Origin: Dryobates pubescens
Lineage: Eukaryota > Chordata > Aves > Piciformes > Picidae
NCBI RefSeq assembly: GCF_014839835.1
Contig: NC_071632.1
Span: 20,044,487 to 20,108,486 of the forward strand
Direction: 5' to 3'
DNA length: 64,000 bases
Under the pieces are notes generated by a model. The model was not told where the DNA came from, searched no databases, and worked only from the letters and a program-made list of their open reading frames with translations. The translations under genes were made by a program, and so were the position numbers. This document shows, in pieces, positions 11,051-25,000 of the stretch (position 1 is the stretch's first letter; the number at the start of each line of letters is the position of its first letter).

Positions 11051-11769
11051 AGGCAAACAATACAACAAAAGCCACATCAGAACAGCCCCCTTGAAATGGA
11101 ACAGGTGGAAGTTGCAGGAGCTGGGGAAATGTGAGTTCCTTGCCAGAGGTTACAGATCCAGGGATCACCTGGGATCCTTCCTACACTCTGAAGTAAATCA
11201 GCAGGGGCAAAGGGCTCTCCTCTCCTGGAGTCTTGATGGAGCCAATTGCAAACCCAGCAAAGCCATCAGGCAGCAACTGGCACCTCTCCCTTTTCATTTA
11301 GAAACACAGGGCTCAGAGCAGCCTTGAAATGCTTCACCTCCACTTACTGCTGCTAAAAGCCACAGGATCAATGGGGGCACCACAAGGATCAAATGTCCTA
11401 CTGCTGCCCACAGCTCAGCTGTGAGCCTGCAGCAGACACATCAGAGCCACCTGAAGCTCCCCACGGCTCAGTGAGTTCCCATTTGGAGAGCTGGAGAGGA
11501 AGGGCAAGGAGCTGCTGGGAGAATGAAGGACAGAAGGAAAAGGCCTGGGCTGCCACCAACAGCCAGCAGAGATGTGGCAGCCCAGATCCAATATGCTGAT
11601 TAGGGACCTCACTAAGTGAACACCACGTGCATGGTGCCCTGAGGACACTGCACCCCACCTCAGACCCAAAGCAGGAAAGCACTGGGAGGGAGACAGTGAA
11701 CTCCAACACCTGAATAAATTCATCTGTGAAGAAAATCACTTTCTCCACTCCAGAATATCAACTCCTTCA
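11051..11769. other. Unassigned sequence downstream of SNAP47
   Basis: No exon or repeat family recognised. Confidence 0.4.
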
Positions 11770-11938
11770 CTACATCTTGCCCAGGGAGGTCATGGATGCC
11801 ATCTCCCTGGAGGTGTTCGAGGCCAGGCTGGGTGAGGCCTTGAACAACCTGGGCTAGTGGAAGGTGTCCCTGCCCGTGGCAGGGGGGGTTGGAACTAGAA
11901 ATCTTTATTTCCAACCCAAACCATTCTGTGATCCTATG
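11770..11938 (+). mobile_element. CR1 LINE 3' fragment
   Basis: From cttgcccagggaggtcatgg to accattctgtgatcctatg; complete terminus with eroded middle. Confidence 0.9.
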
Positions 11939-12899
11939 TGCAGCTTCAAGGGGGAAAACAGACCACCTGGAAAATGTGTTGATGACCACCAAAGAGCAGC
12001 AATCCCTTTCTGGAAGGCAGAAGTTGCATTAAACTTTGGGACTTCCCTTTTAGAGGTGACTTAAGTGAGCAAAACGTTGATTACATGGCACACATCAGCC
12101 CCAGCAGCTGCTCAGCAAGGGGTCTCTGCCCAGCCATGCACACCAACCTCCTCCTCCTGATTTCCCAGGACAGGGGAAGCCTTCATCCCTCCCATAAAAA
12201 TTGCTGGGTAGATGAAAAGCAATCTGGAGAGCTATGAAAACTCCTTGCTGAGGGAGCACAAAGGTTTGCTCAGCATCAGTTGCTCTCCTCAGCGTTCACT
12301 TAGCACACACACACACACGCAACCCCCAGCCAAACAACAGACCCAAGCCTCAATGACTTGCAGTTGGACATCTGGCCCTTAGTTTGGTTATTAAGTGGTT
12401 TAAAGAGCGACCTTGAGAGGGAATTAATGGGCTGTAATCATCTAAAGTAGTCTCAGATGCAGTTCAGTTCTCCTGCACTTCATTGCAGTGAGGAAACCAC
12501 CCCCCCACCCCCCAAACCCCAACCCCCAACCCCCAACCCAAGCCCTTTCAAAAGCAGCAACATAAAGAAGCACATCAAAACTGCCCCCCCTTCGTATTTA
12601 CAGATGTTCTGCAGTAAAGGATCAGCTGTCAGGGCTTCACCACCCTTCAAAGTCACCAAGGAAAAGTTTGGACCTTTTTCATCCCAAAACACCCTTCCAA
12701 ACCTCCCCCCCCGCACCACCCACCCCAACCTGAGCCTGGAAACGCCTGCAGACCCCTCAGGAACTCCACCACAGCAGCAGCTTCCTGTTCCAGGGGACAC
12801 TGCAAGCGCCCCCCAGGCCATGCAAGTGTCCACTGCAGAAGCAGGCCGGGGCAGCAGGGCTCCCTGCCGCTGGCCGCCAGCCCCCGCGCCCCCGCGGCG
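11939..12899 (-). other. SNAP47 probable 3' UTR and flank
   Basis: Contains a (CA)n at 12,303-12,319 and a C-rich ccccaac repeat at 12,490-12,541. No clear minus-strand poly(A) signal found, so the UTR limit is unknown. Confidence 0.4.
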
Positions 12900-13046
12900 C
12901 TACGTCAGCCTCCTCATCCTGCGGTTCTGCCGGCCGATGGTCAGCGTGGCGCGGTCCACCGAGGAGCTGATGGAGTCCAGAGCCTCGTCCTGTCTCTCCA
13001 GCTCAGCCTCTGTCTCCAGGGCAAGGCCCTTCAGCTTCTGCAGGAT
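12900..13046 (-). CDS. SNAP47: SNAP47 last coding exon: Qc SNARE helix and stop
   Basis: Acceptor cttgtctcctgccag before 13,046; reads [18 protein letters not shown], then [18 protein letters not shown] and TAG at 12,902-12,900. This is the C-terminal Qc SNARE motif. A very GC-rich 3' UTR start follows. No clear poly(A) signal was identified downstream. Confidence 0.97.
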   Translation of the reverse strand: MLQKLKGLALETEAELERQDEALDSISSSVDRATLTIGRQNRRMRRLT

Positions 13047-16000
13047 CTGGCAGGAGACAAGACTGAGAGAGCTCAGGGGCTGGACCAGCTGCTTCCCTGA
13101 GAAACGCGAGAGACCCACAGCAGGAGTTCACAGGATCAACAAGGCTGGGAAAGACCTCAGAGATCATCCAGCCCAACCTGCTACCTCTCACCCAGCACCT
13201 CCTGACACCCACACCGTGGCTCCAAGTGCCACATCCAATCCCCTCTTGAACACCTCCAGGGATGGGGACTCCACCACCTCCCTGGGCAGCACATTCCAAT
13301 GGCCAATTCCTCTTTCTGGGAAGAACTTTCTCCTCACCTCCAGCCTAAACCTCCCCTGGCACAGCTTGAGACTGTGGCCTCTTGTTCTGGTGCTGGTTGC
13401 CTGGAGAAGAGACCAACCCCCACCTGGCTACAACCTCCCTTCAGGGAGTTGGAGAGAGCAAGAAGGTCTCCCCTGAGCCTCCTCTTCTGCAGGCTAAGCA
13501 ACCCCAGCTCCCTCAGCCTCTCCTCCCAGGGCTGTGCTCCAGACCCCTCCCCAGCTTTGTTGCCCTTCTCTGGACACCTTCCAGCATCTCAACATCTTTC
13601 CTAAGCTGAGGAGCCCAGAACTGGACACAGGACTCAAGGTGTGGCCTGAGCAGTGCTGAGCACAGGGCACAAGGACTTCCCTGCTCCTGCTGGCCACACT
13701 CTTCCTGATGCAGGCCAGGATGCCCTTGGCCTTCTTGGCCACCTGGGCACACTGCTGGCTCATGTTCAGCTGCTGCCCTCCAGTACCCCCAGGTCCCTTT
13801 CTGCCTGGCTGCTCTCAGCCACTCTGTCCCCAGCCTGTAGCACTGCCTGGGGTGCAGCACCTGGCTCTGGGACTTGTTCAGTGCCTTGTTTCAGTGCATG
13901 CAAATCATCACAGCATTTGCTGGAGCCTGCCCTGGGGCATGCTGGTGACAGGACACAGCTCTGCTGCTGACAAACTGATCTGAGATGAACTAAACACACA
14001 AGCCCAGCATGGGAAGGGTTGGAAGGGACCTCTGCAGATCATCCAGTCCAGCTCCCCTGCTAACCCAGGGGCACCCACAGCAGCTTGCCCAGGAGCACAA
14101 TGCCCAGGGGGGGTTGGAATCTCTCCACACCAGGAGACTCCACAACCTCTCTGGGCAGCCTCACAACAAAGAAATTTTTCCTCTTGTTCAGATGGGACCT
14201 ACGAGGTTCTAGTTTGTGCCCTCTGCCCCTTGTGCTGTCTCTGGGCACCACTCAGCAGAGCCTGGCCCCAGCCTCTGCCCCCCAGGCTCCCTTTAGCTCT
14301 TGCTGAGCATTGCTCAGCTGCCCTCTGGGGCTGCTCTTCTGCAGGCTCTCAGCCCCAGGGCTCTCAGCCTTTGCTGCTCCCAGAGCTGCTCCAGACCTCT
14401 CAGATCTTTGTAGCCTCCACTGGACTCTCTCCAGTAGCTTCTTGTCTCTCTTGAGCTGGGGAGCCCAGAGCTGGGCTCAGTACTGTGAGAAAAGCAGTGT
14501 GGAAGCTCCTACCTAGCTGGACTGGCAGGGGAGTTCTCTGCAGACAAAATGCTGTGACTGAAGCTGGACATCAGCCAAAGGAGTGAGATTTATCTCATAA
14601 ACCATCTCTCAGCTCTCCCCATAAATCACAAGCAGCCAGAAACACTGCTGGGTGAGTAACTGGGCCTGCAACTTGGCTGCCAAAGTGCAAATACAAAACA
14701 AACCATGGATCAAGCTTAATCTACCTTCTTCTGTGCTAACCAAAACTACAAGCTGAACTCTCCTCTGAATCCAGCCCAAACAAAACACTGGAGGTTCTTC
14801 AGCTCCAAGAGGAAAGTGAGGCTGAAATCCCCAAAGTGGAGGTGGGAGATGTGTGTAGGAGAGCTGACATCATCAGCTCTATCCTGTGTCTGACTCAGGA
14901 CAGGGATGTGAAGTGAGGTTTTGCTTCTCATGAGGACACAACTTCAGTGCTTGGGAATGGGGAGTTCAGAAGTCCCTCAGTCCTTCCTGGGAGCTGCTTC
15001 TCCATATACAAAGACACAAACATAAAGGCCTAAAATACCATTAAAGAGTCATAGAATGGTCTGGGTTGGAAGGGACCTCCAAAGGCCATCCAGTCCAACT
15101 CCTTCTGCAGTCAGCAGGGGCACCCTCAACTAGGTCAGGCTGCCCAGAGCCCTGCCAAGCCTCACCTTGAATATCCCCAGGGATGGGGTCCCAGCCACCT
15201 CCCCTGGCAGCCTGTTCCAGTGCTCCACCACCCCCATGGTAAAGAACCTGCTCCTAACACCCAGCCCAAATCTGCTCTGCTCTAGTTTGAAGCCTCTGCC
15301 TCTCATCCTATCACTGCAGGCCTTTGTGAGGCCACATGGGATGACTCCTACCGTTCATAAAGGCACAGTTTATTTGACCTCATGCAGAAAGGACTCAGGG
15401 CAACTCCTCAGAGACTTCACAGAATGGTTTGGGTTGGAAGGGAGCTTAAAGATCCTCCACTTCCAACCCCCTAGCCATGGCCAGGGACACCTTCCACTGG
15501 AGCAGACTGGTCAAGGCCTCATCCAATCTGGCCTTGAACACTTGCTGGCAGGAGGCAGCCACAACCTCCCTGGGCAGCCTGTTCCAGAGTCTCACCACCC
15601 TCACTGGAAAGAATTTCTCCCTGATCTCCAGCCTAAATCTCCCCCCTTCCAGCTCAAAGCCCCTGAGCCTCATCCCATCACTACAAGCCCTTGTAAAAAG
15701 TCCCTCCCCAGCTTTCTTGTAGCCCCCTCCAGGTGCTGGAAAGCTGCTCTAAGGTCTCCTTGAAGCCTTCTTTCCTCCAGGCTTTTCTCCTTCCCCACCT
15801 CTCCAAGAGCCACCCAAATGATTTGTAAATCAAAGCTGTGCCAAAGAAAGGGGGGGGGGGGAAAAAGGGCCCAGGTTTGCCCATGAAAATGATTTATTGC
15901 TTCTTCTCCCTTTCCACCCAGGCTGCTTTTGATAGGCTTTGCAGTCATTAGGGCACCCTCAACGCTGCAAACACAGAAAAAGACACAATTGTTGAGGACA

Positions 16001-19000
16001 GAAAAGCTTTGAACCAGCTGAAAAGCAGTAAAATGGAAACTCAGCTACAGGGCTCTGCTCAGTTCACCTGCCAATTAGGCTCTGCCTCCAAACACAGCAG
16101 GCAAGGGTGCTGTGGTTACTCACACAACAAAAATAAAAGGCAAGTGGCTGCACTTTCATCTCTTTAATTCTCTTTGCCAAAGAGGTTTTGGTAAGGAAGC
16201 CCTTAACCCTTTGTCTGGCAGCACCTTCCAGCTGAGTGCTGGCTCCTCAGTCCAGAGGGAACCTGAAATGGTTAAGATGCTTTTCCTGCACAGCCCACAG
16301 GGCTTGCTGGAAAGAGTTACTGGACTCTGAAGCCTGGCCAAAGCTGCTCACTGTTTCTTGCAAGGCAAAAGGATGGCAAGATGTGGAGCTATGGCTGCCC
16401 CAGCTCTGTCAGCTGCTCACAGCAGCAGGGCCCTCTGTGCCAGCACAGTACCTGCATGGGGAAGCAAGCCATGAAAACTCAAGGTGAAACTCTTCCCTGC
16501 TACCCCAAGAGCAGGTAGGAGCCCACCAAAGAGCTGTTTGAAGGGCAGAGTTTCCCCAGGCACTGGGCAGTCTCACATGGAGACAACCTCAGATTTATGC
16601 CACCAGCTTAGAACCTGGAGAATCTGCTCTGTGGCTGTGGCTCTGCCACAGGCTTTCTGGGCAGCCCAATTAGAGACATCCTCAAGCTCTGTGCCTGAAA
16701 AATCCACTTCTGCTGGTAGGACCTTTCCCCTTCACTCACACTTCCCTTCACTTCCACATCTTTACACTTCCCTCTAAACCTCACTAAGTTCTCCCCTAAC
16801 AGAGCCAGGAGATCCTGAGCTATTTCCCTCTGCTCTGTGCTTGAGAGCAAGGAGAAAATGCAGTGCTTGGGCAGCTGGGAACAGCTGGAGACACAGCAGC
16901 CTGTACCAGATGAGAGGTTTCATTCCCAGCTCACCAGACTTGTTGGAAGAGGCTGAACTCCTTGCCCTGTGTTTCCTCTGCCAACTGCTTTGATAAGATC
17001 AAGCACCAACAAAGGCTGATGTTCAGCTCTGAAGAGCTGCCCCTGAGGAAGCAATCCCTAGAAAGCCTTTTTCTTGCAAGGCAGAGCAAAATGGCTCTTC
17101 AACAGCAGCCCAGGCCCAACAAGCACTCATCCCACACTTAGCTTTTGAGGCCAAGCAGCAGAGGTGTAGTGCTGAAAAGCTGACATTTGAGGCAGGAACA
17201 AGGAACACTTCTAAACACACAGCAGCTGCAGAAGGTGGATGCATGCATGAGGAACAGATTGCTGCTGTGAGCAGAGCTACAACTGGCAAATCCCTTCCTT
17301 AAAACCCTCCAAAAGGTCAAAGCTGCCTCAGGAAATGGTTATTTGGGGATAAAATGCTAGGCCCTGGAGATAAGCTCTTTAGAAGATGAGAAAGGGAAAG
17401 GATGAAATGGCAAAGAGTCCATTCTGGCTCTGTAAAAGCCCAAGCAAGATATTTCAGTCAAGAGATCTTGGTCAGCTTTTGATGCCAGAAGGAAATGTTG
17501 GTCTAAAACTGTGATAAAGGCAAGGCAAGAGCACTGATGGCATCTACCTTCACATTACTGAGGCCTAGAATGATGATGGAGGGCCTGACTCTGAGAGAGC
17601 AGGGGCTGAGCAATGGCTGAGGCAAGAGAAATTGAGGCCATGTCCAGAAATGGGCTGCCAGCTTGGCATGCCAGGTCCTCTCCCTTCCCATTCCACCACC
17701 CCCAAGCTCAGCCCAGGTTGTTAACTGGTTAGAAACCCTTGGCTTGGTGTGCTGCACATAAACCCTGGAACTGGCTTTGGAGCTCCAGTTCACCTTGAGA
17801 GGCTTTGCTTTGAAATGCCAGTGGCCATTCAACACTCTTTCTAGTCCCTTACCCATCCTGCAGTGAAGCAGCTGCAAAGGTTAAAGTCTCACCCACTTCA
17901 ATGTCCTTTCTGGGTAATTTTAACAAAGAGGTTTTTTACTGCAAGGAGGTTTCATTATTGGCCTCTGGAGTCACTACTGAGTGCTTGTAACTCTCACACA
18001 GTCCCAGCAGGGAGGGGTTGGAAGAGATCTTTGGAGCTCACCCAGTCCAACCTCCCTGCTCCAGCAGGGCACCCACAGCAGCTTGCCCAGGAGCACAATG
18101 CCCAGGGGGGGTTGGAATCTCTCCACACACAGAGACTCCACAGCCTCTCTGGACAGCCTGGGACAGGCCTCCAGCACCCTCACAACAAAAAAAGTTTCTC
18201 CTCCTGTTCAGTTTGAACCTCCTCAGCTCTAGTGTGTGCCCTCTGCCCCTTGTGCTGTCCCTGGGCACCACTGAGCAGAGCCTGGCCCCAGCCTCTTGCC
18301 CCCAGGCTCCCTTCAGCCCTTGCTGAGCATTGCTCAGCTGCCCTCTGGGGCTGCTCTTCTGCAGGCTCTCAGCCCCAGGGCTCTCAGCCTTTGCTGCTCC
18401 CAGAGCTGCTCCAGGCCCCTCAGCAGCTTTGTAGTCTCCACTGGACACTCTCCAGTAGTTCCCTGTCTCTCTTGAACTGGGGAGCAAAGAACAGCTCAGT
18501 GAACCACCTCAAAGTGGTCTTTGCCCTCAGTGGTGTAGCTCTGAGCCATGAGGGGAAACCAATGTGATAACCTTCTGTGCTGCTATGAGCAGCTGGGTAG
18601 ATGAGAGCAGAGGACATTGTCTACCTCAGATGCACTCCAGCTCACAACAGTTGCTTCAGTTCTAATTCCCAGCTAGGAAGTGCAAGGAGGAGGCTAGAAA
18701 ACAGCAGGTTTGGCCAAGAACTAGCAAGGACTTCACATGGTGCCCACATGAAGCTACAGCTGGAATATTCAGAAGGATAAGATGTGAAAGGGGGGGAAAA
18801 AAGAATGCAATTAAGTCTTCAATCATCTCTCCTGTGATCATTAACAACAAACCTGTTTTAATGGGGTAAAATCCCCCAAACACCACAAACTTCATCCTCC
18901 TTTCAGCCACTTCACTGCTTCAGAGCAGAAGAAGAATTCTTGACTGAAGATTCTGGACAGCAGCTCTGAGAGAAATTCCTCCAAGGGCCATTTAGAGGAA

Positions 19001-22000
19001 GTCCATCAGGCTGCATGGCTTTCAAGAAATGTTTTCTCCCCTAGTAAAAATCTCCAGCCTACTTCCCTCTTATTCATTTGCTCATTTCCTAACTACAAGT
19101 GAAAACACACTCTGTTCAGCTGGGGGGATGTCTGCTGAAAGCAAACTGCTGCTTCTTAGCAAAGAGTGAGAGAGCCCAGGGGTGTGGGGGGGAAAACCCA
19201 GCACCAAACCAACCCACCCAGGGGAAAAACCACCACCCTGAACATGGTTTAATTATTAAAGCTTCTTAATCTTAAAGAGGTTCTGGCTAAGGATTTTGCT
19301 TGGGTGATAATCCTGTCACTGAATAGGTTTTGCTGATAATCCCTGAGTGGAAAACAGTTTAATAGCTGAGGGGCGAGCAACTGGTGTCGTTCACCTGGAC
19401 CTGAGCTGAGCCTCTGACACTGCCCCACACCACCTCCTGCTCTCCAAGCTGGTGGCACAGGGGTTTGGTGGCTGGACCACTAGATGGATACAGAACTGGC
19501 TTGATGGCCTCACCCAAAGAGTGGCTGTCCATGGGTCCATGGCCCAGTGGAGGCCAGGGACAAGCAGAGTCCCTCAGGGGTCAGTCCTGGGGCCAGGCTT
19601 GCTCAACATCTTTGTGGGTGCCATGGACAGTGGCATTGCCTAACCCTAACCCTAACCCTCAGCAGGGTTGCTGCTGACACCAAGCTGTGTGGTGCTGCTG
19701 ACAGGCTGGAGGGAAGGATCCATCCAGAGGGACCTGGACAGGCTGCAGAGGTGGGCACAAGCCAACCTCAGGAGGTTCAACAAGCCCAAGGGCAGGGTCC
19801 TGCAGCTGGGTGGAGGCAATCCCAGGCACAAATCCAGGCTGGGCAGGGACTGGCTGGAAAGCAGCCCTGAGGAGAGAGCCTTGGGGGTGCTGGGGGAGGA
19901 GAAGCTCAGCAGGAGCTCTCAGTGTGCACTTGCAGCCCAGAGAGCCAAGCAGAGCCTGGGCTGCAGCAAGAGAAGTGTGGCCAGCAGGGCCAGGGAGGGG
20001 ATTCTGCCCCTCTGCTCAGCTCTGGGGAGACCCCACCTGGAGTACTGCCTCCAGGTCTGGAGCCCCTATTCCAAGAGGGATCTGGAGGTGTTGGAAGGTG
20101 TCCAGAGAAGGGCCAGGAGGATGAGCAGAGGGCTGGAGCTGCTCTGCTGTGAGCACAGACTGAAGGAGTTGGGGCTGTTCAGTCTGGAGAAGAGAAGGCT
20201 CTGAGGTGACCTCATTTTGGCCTTCCAGGATCTGAAGGGGGCTATGAGAAGGCTGGGGAGGGACTGCTCAGGATCTCAGGCAGGACTAGTGGGGATGGAA
20301 TGAAGCTGGAGGTGGGGAGATTCAGGCTGGAGGGGAGGAGGAAGTTCTTCCCCATGAGAGTGGTGAAGCCCTGGAATGGGTTGTCCAGGGAGGTGGTTGG
20401 GGCCCCATCCCTGGAGGTGTTTAAGCCCAGGCTGGCTGAGGCTCTGGCCAGGCTGATCTAGTGTGGGGTGTCCCTGGCCATGGCAGGGGGGTTGGAACTG
20501 GCTGATCCTTGGGGTCCCTTCCAACCCTGAGTGGTTCTATGCCAATTACTAGAAATGCATCAGTGTGTCTTAATAACAAGAGGCTTGATGAAGTCATGCA
20601 GGGAGGGGAATGCTTTGCTGTAGGACAGTGACTGCTCAGGATGTTGACAACTCATCTTACTGAGGAGGCAGAGGGAGTGAACCAGCTCACACCCAAAGCA
20701 GCTCAATCTGTACCTGTTTCAGCTCTTTTGCTTCCTCCTGAGAGACCTTCTCATGCTTCTGCAGCTGGACCTCCTCATTGTCCATTCCTTCTCTGGCAGG
20801 AGAGCCAGGCTGCACCACTCCTCCCAGGAGCCCTGTGGCTGCAAGAGAAATTCCCAGCTCTTACTGCAGCATCAGGGCCTGCCCAGCAGCAGGGACATGC
20901 TGCAAGGAGAGCTTGGTACTTGGGATTCACATGGTGCTCAATAATTGAATCACAGAATCAATAAGGCTGGAAAAGACCTCAAGGATCAGCAGGTCCAACC
21001 TTGAGACACACAGTGCCCAGAGGTGCTCTGAACATGGAATCACAGAATCATTTTGGTTGGAAGAGAGCTGTAAGATCAGCAAGGGCAATCATGAGCCCAG
21101 CACTGCCAGGGCACCACCAACCCATGGCCCTCAGCACCACAGCTCCAAGGCTTTTAAACTCCAAGGTGGGGACTCACACACACTGCCCTGGGCAGCCTGG
21201 TGCAGACCTTCACAACCCTTTGGGGGAAGCAATTGTTCCTCTCATCCAACCTAAGCCTCCCCTGGGGCAGCTTGAGGCTGATCCCTGTTGTCCTATTGCT
21301 TGTTCCCTGGGAGAAGAGACCAAACCCCACCTGGCTGCAGCCTCCTTTCAGGGAGTTGCAGAGAGCCAGGTGGTCTCCCCTCAGCCTCCTTTCCTTCAGG
21401 CTTAAAACCCCCAGGTCCCTCAGCTGCTCCTCACCAGCCCTGTTCTCCACCAGCTTTGTTGCCCTTCTCTGCACCTGCTCCAGCTCCAAAATGTCCTTCT
21501 TGGAGTGAGGGGCCCAAAACTGAAGCCAGGATTCCAGCTGTGGCTTCAGCAGTGCCCAGCCCAGGGGCACAATCCCTGCCCTGCTCCTGCTGGCAGGGTG
21601 CTGTTGCCTCTCTCACTTAGGAGAACACTAAGAAGTAAGTCAAGACTCCAACTGCCACCTGTGAGCACGTGGCCTGGCCCAGCAAAGGCCAATGCCAGCA
21701 GCTCTTGTGTGCATCAGGACAGAAAGCAGGGTGGAAGATGCCAGAGCTCTCTGCCAGGACACACAGCTCTTCACAGAGTGGTGGAGGTTGGAGCTCAGCC
21801 AGTCCAATCCCTGCTCCAGCAGGGCACCCACAGCACAATGCCCAGGGGGGGTTGGAATCTCCCCAGAGGAGACTCCACAACCTCTCTGGGCAGCCTGGGA
21901 CAGGCCTCCAGCTCCCTCACACCAAAGAAGCTTTCCCTCATGGTCAGATGGACCCTCCTGGGTTCCAGCTGGCTGCCCAACTGCCAGCATCCACCCAACC

Positions 22001-25000
22001 ACTTTGGACAGCATTACTGCTCCTGTGCAGAGGGAGACAAAAGCTGAACCCAAAGTCCCCAACCCTAAATCCCTCTCAAGTAATTACTGCAAACTCCTAA
22101 TCCCTGGAATTATTTGTTTATCAGCCTGAGAGTCACTGGACTCAGGCACCATCCAGCTTCAAGACAAGTGAGTCATTCACTGTGCTAGTCTCACCCTGTG
22201 CAAATGCTCCTTGCTTTTGGAGGGGGGAAGAACCAGGCACTGAAAATGCTGCTGTTGTGGCCTCCCTCAGACACAGAGCTTCCCACTGCAGCCAAGAGCC
22301 AGATGAGAGTCTCTGTGCTTGTGATCCAGTGAGTGTCACCATATGCTAATTGTTTCCTTCACCCCCCCAGATCTCTCAGCTTCACTCCCTTGCTCTCCCT
22401 CAGGACAAGAGCAGGAGGAGGGTGTGACAAAGGCACATAAAAAGAATGAGCTGAAGGAGGTTTGGCTTTTCCCAGCTATGTTCCAGCTAAGAGAGAATTG
22501 AACAGAAAGGTAAAAGCACTTCAAGAATAAAAAGGCAGTTGGCTTTGTTCCTGCTGCACTCAGCTGGCCTGGGAGACCCCCTGCCTCCACACTGAGGAGG
22601 AGAAGTCACCACACCTTTGGGTTCCCCAGCTCAAGAGAGCCAGGAGAACTGTTGGAGAGTGTCCAGTGGAGGCTACAAAGATCTGAGAGGTCTGGAGCAG
22701 CTCTGGGAGCAGCAAAGGCTGAGAGCCCTGGGGCTGAGAGCCTGCACAAGAGCAGCCCCAGAGGGCAGCTCACCAATGCTCAGCAAGAGCTAAAGGACCC
22801 ATGGGGGGCAAGAGGCTGGGGCCAGGCTCTGCTGAGTGGTGCCCAGGGACAGCACAAGGGGCAGAGGGCACAAACTGGAACCAGGAGGTTCCATTGGAAC
22901 AGGAGGAGAAATTTCCTTGGTGTGAGGGTGCTGGAGCCCTGTCCCAGGCTGCCCAGAGAGGTTGTGGAGTCTCCTGGTGTGGAGAGCTTCCAACCCCCCC
23001 TGGGCATTGTGCTCCTGGGCATTGTGCTGTGGGTGCCCTGCTGGAGCAGAGGGTGGGACTGGATGATCTCCAGAGGTCCCTTTCCAAGCTCCACCATGCT
23101 GGGATTCTCTGATGCTCCTGTTGCAAGCATATCCCTCCCTGTAAGTCTCTGAATCAGTGTTTGCTATCTGAAAACACACCCCTTGACCTTATGGAAAGGC
23201 TGAAAGGTTGGACCAGATCCTTGGGGTCCCTTCCAAGCTGGCACTGTGTGGTCTGTGGACACAGAGGCAGGCACGTGTAACACTGAGCTGCCTTCCTCCC
23301 CTGGCTTTAGAGCCGGGGAGGAGGGGGGAAGAAAAGAGAAGAACTGAAAATGAAAGGCCTGTGAACGGCCGCGGAGAGAAAAGCAGAGGGGGAAGCACGG
23401 CCCAGGAGTGCCCCCTTGTGCCAGGCAGCAGCCGCTGAGAGGCTGCAGGGAAGGCACAAACAAGGGGCCTGCTGGAGCTGGGCAACTCAGCATTTCCATA
23501 AGCTCCAGTTTGCTTTACTGGCATTTCCAAATCAAACAGCCCAGATGCAGGTGGGGGGAGGAGAGCAGCAGCCCCAAGTGACTGACTCAGCTGCAAACAG
23601 AGCAGGGCAGTGGGGAGCTAGAGCACAGGAGGGCTGTCTAACCAATTATTTTATGTAAGCAGCCTTAAGACCATCAGGAACTGAACAGCAATTTGCTGGA
23701 ACAGCTCTGGGCTTAAGAAACCAGCAGGTTGTTTTTCCCTGGGAGTTGTTGTGCTGCCACTTTGGTGCCAGGTGCCCCAGGCTTGCTTCCTGCAGCATTA
23801 ACAAGCTTTTCCAAGCCAGGGCCCTGGACAGCTCGTCAACAGGAGGACATTACCCTTCCTCCCAAGTCCACTCCTGACTTGGTGCACAGAAATGGCTTCA
23901 GCTGGTGGTGCACTGGATCACTTTGCTGCTGCTTTTGAACATTCTGCCAACCCACCCACCCCCCAATTGACTCTTTGGTCACTAATTGGGAAGGACAGGA
24001 GGTTAGGCCTCCCAGGAGACCTAATTGTGGCCCTCCAGGATCTGCAGGGGGCTACAGGAAAGCTGGGGAGGGACTTGGGAGGGTGTCAGGGAGGGATAGG
24101 ACTGGGGGGGATGGAGCAAAACTAGAAATGGGGAGATTGAGATTGGCTGTGAGGAAGAAGTTGTTCCCCAGGAGGGTGGTGAGAGCCTGGCACAGGTTGC
24201 CCAGGGAGGTGGTGGAAGCCTCATCCCTGGAGGTGTTTGCAGCCAGGCTGGAGGTGGCTGTGAGCAACCTGCTGTGGTGTGAGGTGTCCCTGCCCATGGC
24301 AGGGGGTTGGGACTGGCTGAGCCTTGAGGTCCCCTCCAGCCCTGAGCATTCTGATTCTGTGATTCAAGGGTGCTGACAGAAATAAATCCCTAAGTGCTAA
24401 AACTTCACCAAATGAACCCAGAGTTGGGTTACAAATAAACAACTCTCTGTGGAATTTTAGGAGCAACAGGAGCAAGGAAGAAGAACTGAAGCAAAAAAGG
24501 ACCTGGGGTGTTGGTGAAAAGCAGCTGAAGATGAGCCAGCAGTGCCCAGGTGGCCAAGAAGGCCACCAGCACCCTGGCTGGAATCAGCAATGGTCTGGCC
24601 AGGAGGAGGAGGGTAAAGGATTGTTCCCCAGGACTGGGCACTGAGTCCACACCTCAAATCTTGAGGTCAGTTTTGGGCCCTTACTCCAAGAAGGACACTG
24701 AGGGCTGAACTGTGTCCAGAGAAGGACAACAAAATGAAGGCTCTGGAGCAAAAGACCTGCGAGGAGCAGCTGAGGGACCTGGGCTTGTGGAGCCTGAAGA
24801 AGAGGAGGCTGAGGGGAGACCACCTGGCTCTCTACAACTCTATCAAAGGAGGCTGGAGCCAGGTGGGGGTTGGTCTCTTCTCCCAGGCACCCAGCACCAG
24901 AACAAGAGGACAGAGTCTCAAGCTGTGCCAGGGGAAGTTTAGGCTGGAGGTGAGGAGAAAGCTCTTCATAGAGAGATTGGCCACTGGGATGTGCTGCTTC

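Noticed and set aside
10042-11077. Very long ORFs (up to 335 codons) rich in F, S, L or K, R, E
   Set aside because: They are translations of a polypurine/polypyrimidine simple repeat in several frames and have no domain structure.
12457-13476. 339-codon plus-strand ORF
   Set aside because: It is antisense to the SNAP47 last exon and to an inverted CR1, with a C-rich repeat at its start.
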